Translations under genes and position numbers: made by a program
Assembly (NCBI GenBank): GCA_020809705.1
Contig: CP085832.1
Location: 5,146,001 to 5,210,000, forward strand
Reading direction: 5' to 3'
DNA from: Calonectria ilicicola
Lineage: Eukaryota; Ascomycota; Sordariomycetes; Hypocreales; Nectriaceae
DNA length: 64,000 nt
Part shown: one piece after another, positions 13,201 to 27,880 of the stretch
How the letters are laid out: each line of letters starts with the position of its first letter
Numbering within the stretch: the first letter of the stretch is position 1
Notes under the pieces: generated by a model
What the model saw: the letters and a program-made list of their open reading frames with translations, nothing else
Database searches by the model: none
What the model was told of the DNA's origin: nothing

Positions 13201-14509
13201 TATTTATAGTTATTATAATTAAGATAATTAAGGTAAATATAAAATATATGTAAGAATATTAATTTAATAGTATTATTTATTATAAATATAGTAAAATATT
13301 AGTTTATTTTAAGAATATTTTAGTATTATATAATCTTTATTTAAAAGTAATTAAGATATTTAAATCTTTTATATATAGTATTTTATATAATAAGTATATT
13401 CTTATATTTAATAAAGATTATTTTATAATTTTAAATATAAATAAAGCCTTCCTTTTTAGTAATAATATTTATTAAAAGTAAGTTAACTATTATAAATAAT
13501 ATATATAATATTTGTAAAAGGTAAATAAATTTAATATTATTAATTTACTAAATAATAATTAAGACTTTTTTAAAGTTAAGTACTATAGCTCTTTAATCTA
13601 TATTATTTATTAAAATAGGATCTTTAAATATTATATACTTTAAATATATATATTTATTATAGTAAATATGGTATTTGGAGGTATTATTAAATATCTAATC
13701 TAGGTAATAAGTATTAATTTTATTTCTTTTTATTTATATAGTATATATAGCTTCTTTATCAATTATAACTATTAAATAATCTAGAGTACTATCTAGCTAG
13801 GCTAGGAGGGCATTTATATTAATTAGATCTATACTTTATAATATATTTACTTTTATATTATATATTATTATAAGTTTTTTATCCTTTTATTATATAAGGT
13901 ATTCTAGATTATTATAATTTGCTTTATTTAGGAGTTATTTATAGATTAAGTAGGCCTTTTAGAAAAGACTTATGTAGTTCTCTGGTTTTAAGAATTTAGT
14001 TTATTTAGTATAATTATTTTATTTAAAGTTTCCTAATTACTTATTATTCTTTTAATAATTATTAGAATGATTATTATAGATTAGATAGTGATTTATAGAA
14101 GTTATATATATTATTCTAAAGGTAGCTATAGAGGCTATAGATATAAAGATCTTTTATTTATTTTTATAATATTATTATTTATTTTTAGCTTATATTATAA
14201 GTTATATAAGATTAAGAGAAGTACTTTCTCTAATTTTAATAATTTTATAATTTTAATATAAAGTATTATAAAATATAAAGAAAGTATTATCTAGATTTAT
14301 AAAGAACTATAACTAGTAGAGTTCTTTAAGAACCTTTTAGCTTAATTATACATATTTAATTATATAAAGTCTTTTAATAAATATTTAAGTATATTTCTTT
14401 ATATTTTTATAAGATTATAACGTATTTAATATAAGATTACTAATTATATTATTAAGAATACTTATATTATATTATTAACTATCTTTCTAAAGAATTAAAT
14501 AGATATCTT

Positions 14510-14724
14510 TATAATGAACTAGATTCATAACTAGGGTGAAGTATAAATAGGACCACAATAGACCTCTATTCTTATTACTAAGACTTCAACTTAATAAATT
14601 ATAGAACCATTTGCTTACACTTACTATATAATATTATTATAGACATCCTTACCTTATAACATCTTATACTAATATATATTTAATATATATACTTAATTAG
14701 TTCTCTTGATCTTATATTTTTATA
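14510..14724 (-). repeat. gypsy B1 3' LTR
   Basis: A 215-bp LTR. On the plus strand it starts TATAATGAACTAG and ends TTTTTATA, RIP-altered forms of the termini seen intact at 27182-27197. ATCTT lies immediately to its left. Confidence 0.88.
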
Positions 14725-16452
14725 ATTATCTTCTTCTTTTAAAGGCTTATTTTTAAGCTTTAAAAGGATTTAGTAAAAGTGATATTATCCTTGTACCTTA
14801 TTATTTTATTTTTTATATATTCTTTTGATCTACTTGTAGTACTTATATATTAAAGTTATTATATTTTTAAAATAAGCTTTAGATTTTTATATATTATATT
14901 TTATAAGCTATTTAATTTATTTAATTTAATATAATATCTTATTATTATTACTTTTATATATAATAATCTTCTTAATCTTTTACTTATTCTTTTTTTAATT
15001 AATTTTAATAAGTAGATAATAATATTATCTTTAGTATCTTTCTAAGGTTTAAGTAAAAAAATTAAAAAAATATTATATATTTATTAATATTGCTTAAATA
15101 GATATATTTTATAAGCTTATTATCTTATTCTTTTAATAATAATAATCTTAATAAACTTAAGTATAAGCTTCTTATACTTAAATTTAAAGTTCTTTATAAA
15201 TAAATTAATAATCTATTCTTTTTTATATTTTATAATAATATATTTTTTATTATAATATTTAGTTTATATTTTTATAACTTTCTACTAATATTATTAAGCT
15301 TAAATATATATATAATTTAAAGCTTTAATATATTTTTATATATTTTATATATAAATCTTTAAATGCTTTAAAGTATACTTAATTATTCTAAAATAATAAC
15401 TATATAATATTTATATTAATAATACTCTAATAATATTATACTAACTATTATTATAGGTAAACTCACTCTTAAGGAGTTATATTATCTATTTTTTAAAATT
15501 TTTTCTATAAATAATCTTAAATATCTCTTTAAGGTCTAGTATATTCACTTAATTTACCTATTAATCTAAGGATAGTAGATAATAGATAACTATCTGGTTA
15601 TTACTTATTTTTTTATTAGTTCTTCCTAGAACTAACTTATAAATAGTTTATTTTAATTATTTATAATGCCTTTTAGTATTTTATATTAGTATTTTATATA
15701 TTTATATAATATTTATATTATTTAAATAATAATAAGTATTTTCTTTATAAATATAAATATAATAAATTTTATTATATAATAGATAATTATAAGAATAATA
15801 TTATATTCTTTTCTATTACTATAAGCATTTTAAAATAATCTTATAATAAAATCTATATTGATTTCTTGAAAGAGATATGCTAGTAATAATAGAGATTATA
15901 ACTTCCTATATAATCTATAATATAAGATTTATACACCTTAATATACCTAGTATCTTAAGATATAATTATATATATTCTCTATAATTCCTTTCTAATAGAA
16001 TTTTCTTTTAATAAATTTAATTATTTTAATAATTTCTATATACCTTACTCTTAGATTATTATAATATTTATAAAATATTTTAATCCTTAGTATATATTAT
16101 ATTAAAATAACTAGCCTTCCCTTATAAAAGAATATACTATTTCTATCTAAGTAATATACCTTTATATCTTTAATACTCTATTTAATCTTCTATACTTATT
16201 ATTAATAGAAAGGATCTTTAGCTTATAATTCTTAGATTAGTTCTTTTAATTATATAGATAGTTAAGTAAGAAATACTATTTTACTTTTTATAAGCTCTTT
16301 TATAATAAAATATAGGATAAGTTATTCTAGATTAATTACTCTAGCTTCTAATAGGTCTTTATAATTAAAGTATATAATCTTTTTTATTAAATGCTTTTCT
16401 TTGTGGTAATATTACTAGCCTTTTATTATTATATAATTAAAGAGATTATAAT

Positions 16453-16843
16453 TGTTACAACCCATGTCATACCCAGGGCGGTCTAGGATAGCAGAATGCC
16501 ACACCCTATAAGAAACCAGCTACCCTATAGTTACATACGACCAATTAAATAAGGAGTAATAAGGGTGACTGTTGTGATAAGTGTGAAAGGTGTTACACCT
16601 AGCGCACCAAGTGCACCATACACACCAAAATAAAATAATAATATATAAATAGATTAGATCCTACTATAAGAAATAGAATTAATTAGCTTTCAATATAATT
16701 TAATTACCTTAATTATAATTAACTATTACCTAATATAATATTTCTATTATTTTATTTTACTATAATATACTTAACTATCCTACTAATAATAAATCCTTTA
16801 TTTTAATTAATTTATTAAATTAAGAATTAATTAGATTATTATA
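16453..16843 (+). repeat. gypsy A1 5' LTR
   Basis: A 391-bp LTR starting TGTTACAACCCATG. Its first ~180 bp keep normal base composition and the rest is A+T-shifted. The same length as the 3' LTR fixes both ends. Confidence 0.9.
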
Positions 16844-19800
16844 TATTAAAAGCTCTTATTTAATTAATTACTTATATTAATAATTAAATAATAATAATAT
16901 TTGGAAAGAATCTTATTACTATTATTTCTCTTAATAATACTAAGTTAATTATAAAATTATAATAGATTAAAAAAAAACTTATAGATATATAAGTATAACT
17001 TAAAGTAGAAAAAGCCAGAATCACTATAGTTAAAGGAAATAAGAATAAAAACATTAGTAAAATTCTAAAACCCCCAGTCCTAAAGCCCTTTCTAGAAAAA
17101 GCTACCAATATAGTCCCCTTCCTTACCTAAATGAAGGAATACTTTTACTTTTTCCTAATGTAACTTACAACCCCCAAAGCCTAGGTACTATACATTAAAA
17201 CCCTCCTTCAAAAGGACATAGAACTATAGTTTAAACCTATTATAAAAGACTATTTAAAAAATAAGAATAATACTAATTAAAATAAAGAGACCTAAGAGAT
17301 CTTTAGAGACTAGGAACATTTTGAAACCGCTATTAAAGACAATTTTAGTATAATTAATATAAAATAATAAGCTATAAATTAATTATATAAATTTAAATAA
17401 ATAAAATCCTATAATTAGTATTTAGCTGAGTTTAAAAGAATTATAATATAAATAGCCTAGGATAATAATATACTAATAGAACTTTATTATAAAGGTTTAA
17501 AAAGTAAAATTAAGAATAAAATCTATAAAAAAGATTAATTAAAAAAACTCTTAAAGTATATCAAAAGTACTATTAAGATTAATAAAAAATAATTTAACTA
17601 ATATAAAAAATATACCTAAAATAATAAAAACCTATATATCCTAAATAAAGAAAAAACCTAAAATAAATAACAAAGCACTATATATAGGACTTATTTAGGA
17701 CTAATAGAACTCAGCACTATTTAAAGGTATAATAAAAGTAAGATTACCTACTTCAATTATAGAAAGAAAAAATATAAATCCTTTAAATATTACTTTTTAA
17801 AAATAGAAAATTAATTTAAACTTATATTAAAAGGATAAAAATAACTTAATACTATAAAAACTTAATAAACCTTAGTACTAGAAGGAAAAGAGAATACTAT
17901 AGGAAAAGTTATTCTTACTATTATTAAAAAACATAAACCAACCACTATAATTAAGCAATATATAGAAAACCATAAGTTATATAAAATAAAACTTATCCTA
18001 CAATAAGAAATTAATAAAGCTATCTAAAAAGCATAATCAACCTAATAAGAAGGCCAGTCCTGCCTTCCCCACAAATGATTGGAACGAGCTAAGAAGATAG
18101 GAATCCCTATATCCATTCTAGATATATATACTAACAAAGCACCAACATAATAGGATACCTACACTTATAACAAAAACAAAAATAAAAAATAGATAATTAG
18201 TATTAAAAGAATGGCTTAATAAGTTAAGGAACCCTTATAGGATAGAGATAAAATCTTCCTACTTATATAAAGCAAATAACAACTAGAAAACCATAATCCC
18301 TAATCTATCTAATATAAAAAGAATAACCCTAAATTAAATACAATATATAAAGAATATAAGAATATTTTATAAATAAGCTATTATAATTATAACTACCTTT
18401 AATATATAAAATAAAAGTAATATATAATATACTTTTTTATTAAAGTAAAAGATATAATTATTTACTATACCTATAGAAAATACTTTAACTAATATAAAAT
18501 AATAGAAAAAACCTCTACTACTAGTTCATTATATTAGAATTAAATAAGCCTAAGTTCCTTAATTACAGTAAGCTATCTTAGAATAAATATCAAGACCCTA
18601 AATGTAATATCTATATAATAGATAAAGCAATAGCTTAATACTAAATAAAATCAAAAAATAAATAAAGCCTCCTATAAAAGAGTAGTAGGAGCAACTAGGG
18701 CAATAACCTCTGGAGTTACTAAAAGAACTCCTTAAAAAGCTCTATACTCTATAACTAAAAAGCAACCTTAATAATAATTAAAAATAAAAGTAAGAATTAA
18801 AAGGAAGTAATATAATGCTATAGTAAATAACAAAGCTAAGCAAAACTATATAAATCCTTAAATAATTAACAAACTTTAACTACTATAAATAATAAAAATC
18901 AATCTATATAAGATTATTAATATAAAAGGAATACCCTTTAAATATAATAATAATATTATAAATAAGAAAATTAATTACTTAAAAGTCTTTATTAAAGAAA
19001 AGAACCAAAGAATAATCTTTAATATTATTAATATTAGATAATATAATCTAGTTTTAAGATATCCATGGTTATACTAATATAACCCTAATATCTACTAGTA
19101 TATTAGCTAAGTGTAAATATCTAAGAAGTATAATATAATTAATAATATTTTTATAAAATATAATAAAAGATCTTAAACTTCTAATCTTAACTAAGTAAAA
19201 GATATAAATAAAAAAGAATCTTTATTATCTAAAGAAATAAAATATAAATATAAAAATAATTAAAAAAGGTAAAAATAATAAATAATTACTTACTTTAAAA
19301 TATAATTCCAATAAATTAATAAAAGCCTTAAAAAATAAAGGCTAAAGTAGAAATAGATAGACTATATAATATACCCCTATAGTACTAAATCTACAAAAAG
19401 CTCTTTACAAAAGAACTAGACATTAGACTACCTAAGTTTAGCCAGTGGGATCATAAAATCATCCTTAAAGATAGATCTAATACCTAATTTTACCCTATTT
19501 ATAATCTTAATTAAATTAAACTTAATACCTTAAAGGAATATATTTAAGATATACTTAAAAAGGAATATATTTATATTTTAAACTCTAAAGCTAGTTACCC
19601 TATTATATTTATACCTAAGAAAAATAGAAAGCTATACCTTATTATAAACTACTAATAGCTTAATAATATTATTATTAAAGATTACATTTTACTATTATTA
19701 ATTAATAAAATAAAAGATTATCTTTATAAAGCTAATATCTTTATTATACTAGATCTTAAAGAAATATATAATCTTATTTATATTAAAGAAAAATATAAAT

Positions 19801-22800
19801 AGAAAACTACTTTCTAAATAAAGTTTAAACTATTTAAATACTTAATTATACCTTTTAAACTTATAAATATATTAGCATTATTCTAATAAATAATAACCAA
19901 TATATTATAAAAATACTTAAATATCTTTACTATCTACTATCTAGATAATATCCTCATTTTCTTCAAAAATAAAGAAGAATATAAAGAATATATTTATAAG
20001 ATCTTAAAAGCCCTCTAAGATACCAAACTTCTAATTAAACCAGAAAAAAGCAAGTTCTATACTTAAAAAGTAGAATTTCTAGGATATATTATTAGCCTTA
20101 ATAAAATTTATATAGACCTAAAGAAAGTTACTATAGTAAAAGATTAGAAGGAATCTATTAATATAAAGGAAATATAAGCCTTCCTTAAATTTATTAATTA
20201 TTACTAAAGATTTATTAAGGGATTTAGTAAAATTACCTTAAATATAATAGAACTAATTAAGAAAGGAATTACCTTTTAATAAGGAAATAAAGTATAATAA
20301 TTATTTAAAGCTATAAAAAATACTATTTTAGAAGAACCTATCCTTGTAATATTCGACCCTAATAAGCCTATAGAGCTAGAAACCAATATATTAGACTTTG
20401 CCCTAGGGGCCCAGATCGGACAACAAGATGAACAAGGAAACCTACATCCTATAGCATTCTACTTATATAAGCTATATAGCCTTAAGCTAAACTACTTTAT
20501 TTATAATAAAGAATTTCTTACTATTATTAATATTTTTAAAAAATTCTAATAATACCTTTTAGAAAGTAACTATAAAATTAAAATATACATTAATTATAAA
20601 AACATTACTTACTTTATAATTACTTAAAAATTTAATAAAAAATAACTATAATATATAAAATACTTATTTAAATTTAATTATTAAATTATTTATATTAAAA
20701 AGACTAAGAATAACTATATTAATATAATTAACTACTAACCCAACTATAATATAAAAAAACTAAAAATATAAAAAAACTATTAATCTACAATACTAATAAA
20801 GAACTAGAATAAGCCCTAATTAATAAAATAATAATAAAAACAAAGAAAATAATCATTATTATAAGAATAGAAGGATTACTACATACAACTAGAACCACTA
20901 CTGCGGAAATACTAATACAACAAGTAAAACAAGACAATCCACTACTAAGGAAAATCAAAAAATATAATCTAGCACTTCTAGAAGAAGAAAAAATAGATTA
21001 CCTATAAGTGCTAAAGGAATATTAAATAAAGTTAATAAAGAATATTTATAAATATCCCTTGTATAATTACAAAGGTATTAATAAAATCTTTAAATAAGTT
21101 AAATAGATATTTTCCTTTAGAAAGATAAAAAAGAAAATTAAATAAATATATAAGGAATGTAACTTATATTAATACTTTAAAAAACTAAAATATAAACTAT
21201 ATAGATTATTATAATTATCCTTTATTATATAATAACCATAGGACTTAATTATAATAAACTTTATTACTAACCTCCCCTTATTAGTAGACCCTATTATAAA
21301 AGTATATTATAATAATATTCTTATTATTATTAATTATTTTATAAAAGTAATATATTATCTTCTTTATAATAAAGTAATAAAAGAAAAATAATTTATTTAC
21401 TTTTTCTTTTAATATATAATTACTATATATAGATTATCAATCAAAATCATTTTAGATAAAGAATAACCATTTGCATTTAAGTTTTAATAAAGCCTGATAT
21501 CCCTTATAAGGCTAAACCATAAGCTAAATATAGCTTTTTACCCCCAAACAAATAGATAAACCAAATACTAAAACCAGGAAATTAAGTAATATCTACAATA
21601 CTATATTAACTATAAACAAACTAATTAAATAGAAAAATTACCTATTACATAATTAGTATATAATATATCCTATAATTATAGTATTAAAATAATACTAGTA
21701 AAAGCTAATTTTAGCTTCATACTAGATACTTACTAAGCCTTTTTAGAAGATATAATTCAAGTAAAAGCTATAATTAAATTAAATAATTTAAAAAAACTAT
21801 ATAAAGAAATAAAAATAAAACTTAAGTTTATTTATAATATAATAAAAAAATATTATAATCTAAAAAGGCTAAAAGGATTATCCTTCTTAAAAAAAGATAT
21901 AGTCTACTTAGTAATAAAAAATCTTATAATAAAAAAATAAAATAAAAAAATCAACTTTATATAAATTAAATTATATCTAATTAAAAAAAAATATTAAAAA
22001 ATAATTACAAACTTAATCTCCTAAATAATATTAAGATTTATCTTATTTTCTATATTTCATTACTAGAACCTAGTAATAGTATCTAAATAGATATAAGATC
22101 TAAATATAAACCCTAAATAGAAAACCTAGAAAACCAATAGGAAATTAAAAAAATACTATAAAGAAAAAAGGAAAATAGAAAATTCAAAATTAAATAGAAA
22201 AATTATAAAAAAATAATCTAAAAACCTACTAAATACCTTATATATTATTTAAAAATATTAAAAATATTCTTTTAATAAGCAAAAAGAGAGATCAATATTA
22301 ATAATATATAATATTAATATTACCTTCAAAAGAAGGCCTTCCTTTACCACAATCTCAGCCTCCACTACCTCCATTACTCTAGTACCCCACTCTTCCAGAT
22401 TATCCTTTAACTTCTTTAGATACTTTAACTTAGTAAATATTACTATTATTTAAGATTAAATCTTTAAGATAATCTTTTAAAAAGCCTTTAAAAAAATATA
22501 TAATAAATTTAATTTACTTTATATTTTTAAATATTATTAATATAATTTTTTCTTTTCTTTAATAATATAAAAAACTATTACTATTAATATACTAAGCCAA
22601 CTAAATAAAAAATAATAAAAATATATATAAATTATACTTTTTACACCTATACAATTATAACTTTTATAACTCTAAATATATTTAAAATAATAAATTAAAC
22701 CTTTACCTACTATATAGAAAAGACTAATACTTATATAATATATATAAGCTATAATAAATATCCTAAAAAGATTAATATAATTAATAAGACCTTTAATTTT

Positions 22801-22958
22801 ATAATTCTTATAAATAAAAGATACTTTTACTACCCTACCTAATATAATATTAATATAATAAAATAATTATAAGTCTAAGTTTAGATAATATATATAAAAA
22901 AACCACTACAACCCATTATACTAGCCTTAAGGATAAGACCAATAAAAAGAAAACATTA

Positions 22959-23349
22959 TATTACAACCTATATCATACCTAAAACAATCTAAAATAGCAA
23001 AATACCATACCCTATAAGAAACTAACTACCTTATAATTATATATAACCAATTAAATAAGGAGTAATAAAGGTAACTATTACAATAAGTGCAAAAGGTATC
23101 ACACCTAGCACACTAAGTGCACTACATATACCAAAATAGGATAGTAATATATAGATAGATCAGATCCTACTATAAGAAATAGAATTAATCAACTTTTAAT
23201 ATAACTTGATTACTTTAATTATAATTAATTATTACTTAATATAATATTTCTATTATTTTATTTTACTATAATATACTTAACTATCCTGCTAATAATAAAC
23301 CCTTCATTCTGATTGGTTTATTAAGTTGGGAATTGACCAGACTGTTATA
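22959..23349 (+). repeat. gypsy A1 3' LTR
   Basis: A 391-bp LTR starting TATTACAACC (RIP form of TGTTACAACC) and ending GACCAGACTGTTATA (RIP form of ...CCGTTACA). Its mutations fall at different places from those of the 5' LTR: here the end is better preserved. ATAAT follows directly. Confidence 0.9.
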
Positions 23350-26300
23350 ATAATTATATTTTATTAGTTTAGTAATCTAATAGCTTACTCTTAATCTAAG
23401 GGTAAGGAACCCTTATTTACTATTTAATATATAAGTATATTATCTTTAAGGTTAGTATAAATAGCTTATATATAAGTATTAGTAGTTTTAATTTTACCTT
23501 TTATATTAGTAATTATATATTATATATTTAGTAATAATTCCTTTACTAATTAAAGCTTTTTTATAAGTATAGGAAGTATATCTTTATATATAATTTCCTT
23601 TTCTATATAATTTAATTATTTTAATAGATTATTTGCTAAATTAAGCTTCTTTAATCTATATTTAAGATTAAAATTAAATAAAAATAATCTATAAATCTAT
23701 TTTATAAATCTTTTTTTAAGATCTTTTATTAAAATTTTAATAATATTTTTAAAAGTAAAATAATCTATTAATACTATAAATTTCTTTAATAATCTTAATA
23801 AATAATAATTCTAGTACTTTAAGCTTTTAATAATTATAAGTAGCTTGTACTATTTAATTCCCTAATATTATTTAGTATTAAAGAGCTTCCTTAATTAATA
23901 GACTATTAGGTATTATTAATCTTTTACAAATTATAATAAGATCTTTAAGATAATCTTAGCAGATATATCTATCTTAATATAGGCTTTTAAGGTTAGATCC
24001 TAATACTATAAGATAATTGCTGAATAGAAGGCTATTTTTAGTTCCTAGAACATATCTTCTTTAATTTTAATTTAAATAAGATCTTTAGTTTTATAATTAT
24101 TTTTACTTTTTTTAAATAATTTTATTAAAGGTTTTATTATTTTAAAGTATTTAAGGATAAACTTTTAATAAAAATTATAAAAGTTAAGAAATACTTATAT
24201 ATTTTTATATAAAATTAGTTTTTTTATTTAATAATAGATTAGATTTATATAAAATCTATCTTAATATTTTTCTAAATAATTATATACTTTAAGAATTCTA
24301 TCTTTTATTAATAAAAGGTATATTTAAAGAGTTTAATATATAATTAAAAATTATATAATTACTTAAGGATTTTCTTAATATTCTTAATATATTATTCTTT
24401 TATTTTAAAATAAATAATAATATTATTTAAATATATAATATAATAAATATTTAAAAGTCCTATAAGTATATAATAAATATATACTTAAAAAGTAATTAGA
24501 GTATTAGTTAATTTAAATAGTATAATTATATACTTAAAGTAATTATATTAAATTCTAAAAGTAATTTTTTATTTATTACTCTCTTTAATTTTAATATAAT
24601 AATATATATTATAAATATTAATCTTAATAATCTATCTTACTTTTATTAATATATTTAAAAGATTATTAATAAATAAAAGTAAATATTAATTCTTAATAAT
24701 AATTATATTAAGATCTTTATAATTTATATATAAATATATAATATTATCTTTCTTTAATATAAATAATATTAATATATTAATAATACTAATTAATAATTAT
24801 ATTTTATTATTAGTAATATTATTTATTATATATACTTATAATATATAATATTATTTAATATTTAGTAAATATAATAGATTATATAGAAGCTTTTTATTTT
24901 TTATAATATTAATAGAATACTCTATATCTTTAAAAAGTAATAGCTTTATTATCTTTATTTTATTAAATGTATATTACTTTAATTATAATTTTAAAGATAG
25001 TATATTAATATTATTATTAATAGCTTTATTTTTTAAAGCTTTAATTAGCTTTTTTTAATAATTATATACTAATAATATAAAGTATATAAGCTTTTTTATT
25101 ATTTTTTATTAATTTTTTTATAATATTTTTAGATTTTATAAAAGAAATAGATTTATATATTTAATAGTAATTATATATATTAATTATAATATCTTCTTTA
25201 CTTATAAAACTATTTAAAAGAAGTAGATTATTAATATCTTTTGGATATTATATTTTAATAAATATTCTTTAGATTTTCTAAAGTATTTTTTAATAATTAA
25301 TTAAGAATAAAGTTAATTAATATACCTTATATAAAATTAATATAATTCTATTATAACTTTCTAATATAAGCATAGCTATATCTAGGGCTAGCTTTAAATC
25401 TAATTTTTATATTAATTATTAGCTAATAAGATCTACCTATATATAAGTATCTATATCTACCTAGACTTCTTCTTCTTTATAAGTATTAAGTACTAATACT
25501 CTTCCTTAAATAATCTATTCTAAAGGTAAAAGTTTCTTATATATAGTAGCTTTATATATTAAGCTTATATTTACTTATTTTCTAATAAATCTATTTTAAT
25601 AAAATTATTATTAATAATTTAAATTTTAATAATTTTAAAAATATATTATTCTTCTATTATAATAAATAATAAGAAGAAATATAATTTTTTTTATTATAAA
25701 TATAATAAATTAGAAGTTAAATATAATTAAAATTAATAATCTTCTTTATATTATTAAAAATAATAGAAAAAATAGATTTAATATTATCTTTTAAAAAGAT
25801 TAATCTAGATATATCTTCTTAGCTTCTATCTTTACCTTAATCTTTATTTTAATCTTTATAATTATTAGAATATTACTTTTAAAAGCTTTCTTATTAATTA
25901 AGGAGTGATCTTTTAATATTATTACTCTCTTATACTTCTTAATTATCTTAATAAAAATAGGTTTAAAGTTATTTAGCTTTATTAATTACTTTATAGGACT
26001 TTTTAAACTTTATTTTTTATTTTAATATTTCTACTTTTAATTTAAATTATAATTTAAAATAATATTAATAAATTAAGATAATATTATTTTTTAGACCTTT
26101 AGTATTTAATATAATATATAGGGCTATTTATATAATAAAATATTATTATAGTATATAATCCTTCTTTTATTTTAAAAATAATAATTTATTATAAAGCTAG
26201 TATTTATATAGATCTAGGTTAATATATATCTTATATATAAAGATAAAAAAGTCTTCCTATAAAAGATCTTAGCTAGCAAGCCCCCTAATATAATTATACT

Positions 26301-26982
26301 ATTATATCTATAAAGGGTATAAGAACTTGGTTATAGCTTACTTTATATATTATATAGTAGAACTATCTAGCTATAAGCTATTACTAGCTTTAATAATATA
26401 GATTTAGTTATTAACTTGAATACTTAATATATCTTTATTAAGCCTTTTATAATTATATAATAGAGATTTCTTATAATTCTTCTTTAGATCTATATTAGGC
26501 TATATAGCTAATTGGTATAATATATTTATTTAGAATTATTATTATTAAGCCTAAAGTTATTATTATTATATTTAAAATTATTTCTATTATTAAATTATTA
26601 TAATTATAAAATCTTTTATAAATATTATAATTTTTTTTATATTATATAAGATTTATATTATAAATAATAATAATATTTACTTTTTAATATTCTCTAAATC
26701 TTAAAATTCTTACTTCTCTAATTTTATAATTAAAATACTTTTAAAAATTAAAATAAAAAATATATCTAGATTTTTTAAAGCTTTACCTTTTTAAATAAGC
26801 TCTTCTTAAAGTTCTTATTTATACTTTTAATTATATATAATTTATATTTATAACTTTTACTTACTATAATAAGTTCTTATTAACTTAGAAAGTAATAATA
26901 TAATATTAATCCTTTTTAAATTTTTAATAGCTTTACCTATTATATAATATATTAATCTTTTAAAAAAGAGAAATTAAAGAAT

Positions 26983-27197
26983 TATAATAAATTAGATTTA
27001 TAACTAAAGTAAAGTATAAATAAGATTATAATAGATCTTTATTTTTATTATTAAGACTTTAATTTAATAAATTATAGAACTATTTACCTATATTTATTAT
27101 ATAATACTATTATAGATATTCTTACCCTATAATATCTTATACTAATATATATTCGGTATATGTGCTTGATTGGTCCTCTTGGTCCCACATCTTTACA
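26983..27197 (-). repeat. gypsy B1 5' LTR
   Basis: A 215-bp LTR whose right end keeps the least mutated terminus. On the minus strand it begins TGTAAAGATGTGGGACC. ATCTT follows directly at 27198. Confidence 0.88.
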
Positions 27198-27665
27198 ATC
27201 TTTTACCTTTTTAATACCTTTAATCTTTTTAATTATAAAGTTTAAGCATCTTCCTTTTATATTTATAAGAAGGTTATTATTTATATAATTCTAGTAGGTG
27301 CTGTAACGGTCTGGTCAATTCCTAACTTAATAAACCAATCAGAATGAAGGGTTTATTATTAATAGGATGATTAGGTGTATTATGGTAAATAGAGTAATAG
27401 AAGTATTATATTAGGTAATAGTTAATTGTAATTAAGATAATTAAGTTATATTAAAAGCTAATTAATTCTATTCCTTATAGTAGGATCTAATCCGGCTATA
27501 TATTATTATATCTAAGGTCTTATTATTATAATAATTAAATAGAGTTAATTTAATAATATTTGTTATAATCTTTGGTTATATTAAATAGGAGCTATTTAAT
27601 TTTACTTTTATTAATTAATTATATAGGTCTAGGGTAGTTTAGTTTGATTAATTAGGGTTCTACCT

Positions 27666-27880
27666 TGTAAAGATGTGGGACCAAGAGGACCAATCAAGCA
27701 TATATACTGAATATATACTAATACAAGATACTATAAGGTAAGGATATTTATAATAATATTATATAATAAATGTAGATAAATAGTTCTATAATTTATTAAA
27801 TTAAAGTCTTAATAATAAAAATAAAGGTTTATTATAATTCTATTTATATTTTACTTTAGTTATAAATCTAATTTATTATA
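27666..27880 (+). repeat. gypsy B2 5' LTR
   Basis: A 215-bp LTR beginning TGTAAAGATGTGGGACC. The first 60 bp are un-mutated and the rest is A+T-shifted. TACCT is directly upstream. Confidence 0.9.

Larger units (their letters stand above)
16453..23349 (+). mobile_element. Ty3/gypsy family A, complete copy A1 (6897 bp)
   Basis: The element is inserted in B1 with target duplication ATAAT (16448-16452 and 23350-23354). The LTRs are 391 bp each (16453-16843 and 22959-23349). Reading the plus strand through stops gives a gag-like region (about 16.9-18.1 kb), then reverse transcriptase (about 19.55-20.3 kb) with IPKKNRKLY, INYQQLN and a YLDNILIF form of the YLDD box near 19940. RNase H follows from about 20340 (FDP..PIELET...DFALGAQI) and integrase from about 21220. 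The rest of the polyprotein is RIP-damaged. It is the youngest layer on the B1 side of the nest. Confidence 0.92.
14510..27197 (-). mobile_element. Ty3/gypsy family B, copy B1, interrupted by A1
   Basis: The element is inserted in copia C1 with target duplication ATCTT (14505-14509 and 27198-27202). The LTRs are 215 bp each: 14510-14724 (3') and 26983-27197 (5'). Without the A1 insertion and its duplication the element is 5786 bp. Copy B2 without its MITE is 5787 bp, which confirms the boundaries. The minus strand mirrors B2 throughout. Gypsy reverse transcriptase lies in about 23.9-25.0 kb and integrase straddles the A1 site. All frames are destroyed. Confidence 0.9.

Noticed and set aside
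16884..17108. Minus-strand 74-residue open frame
   Set aside because: It is antisense to the gag start of gypsy A1; its hydrophobic composition comes from A+T bias.
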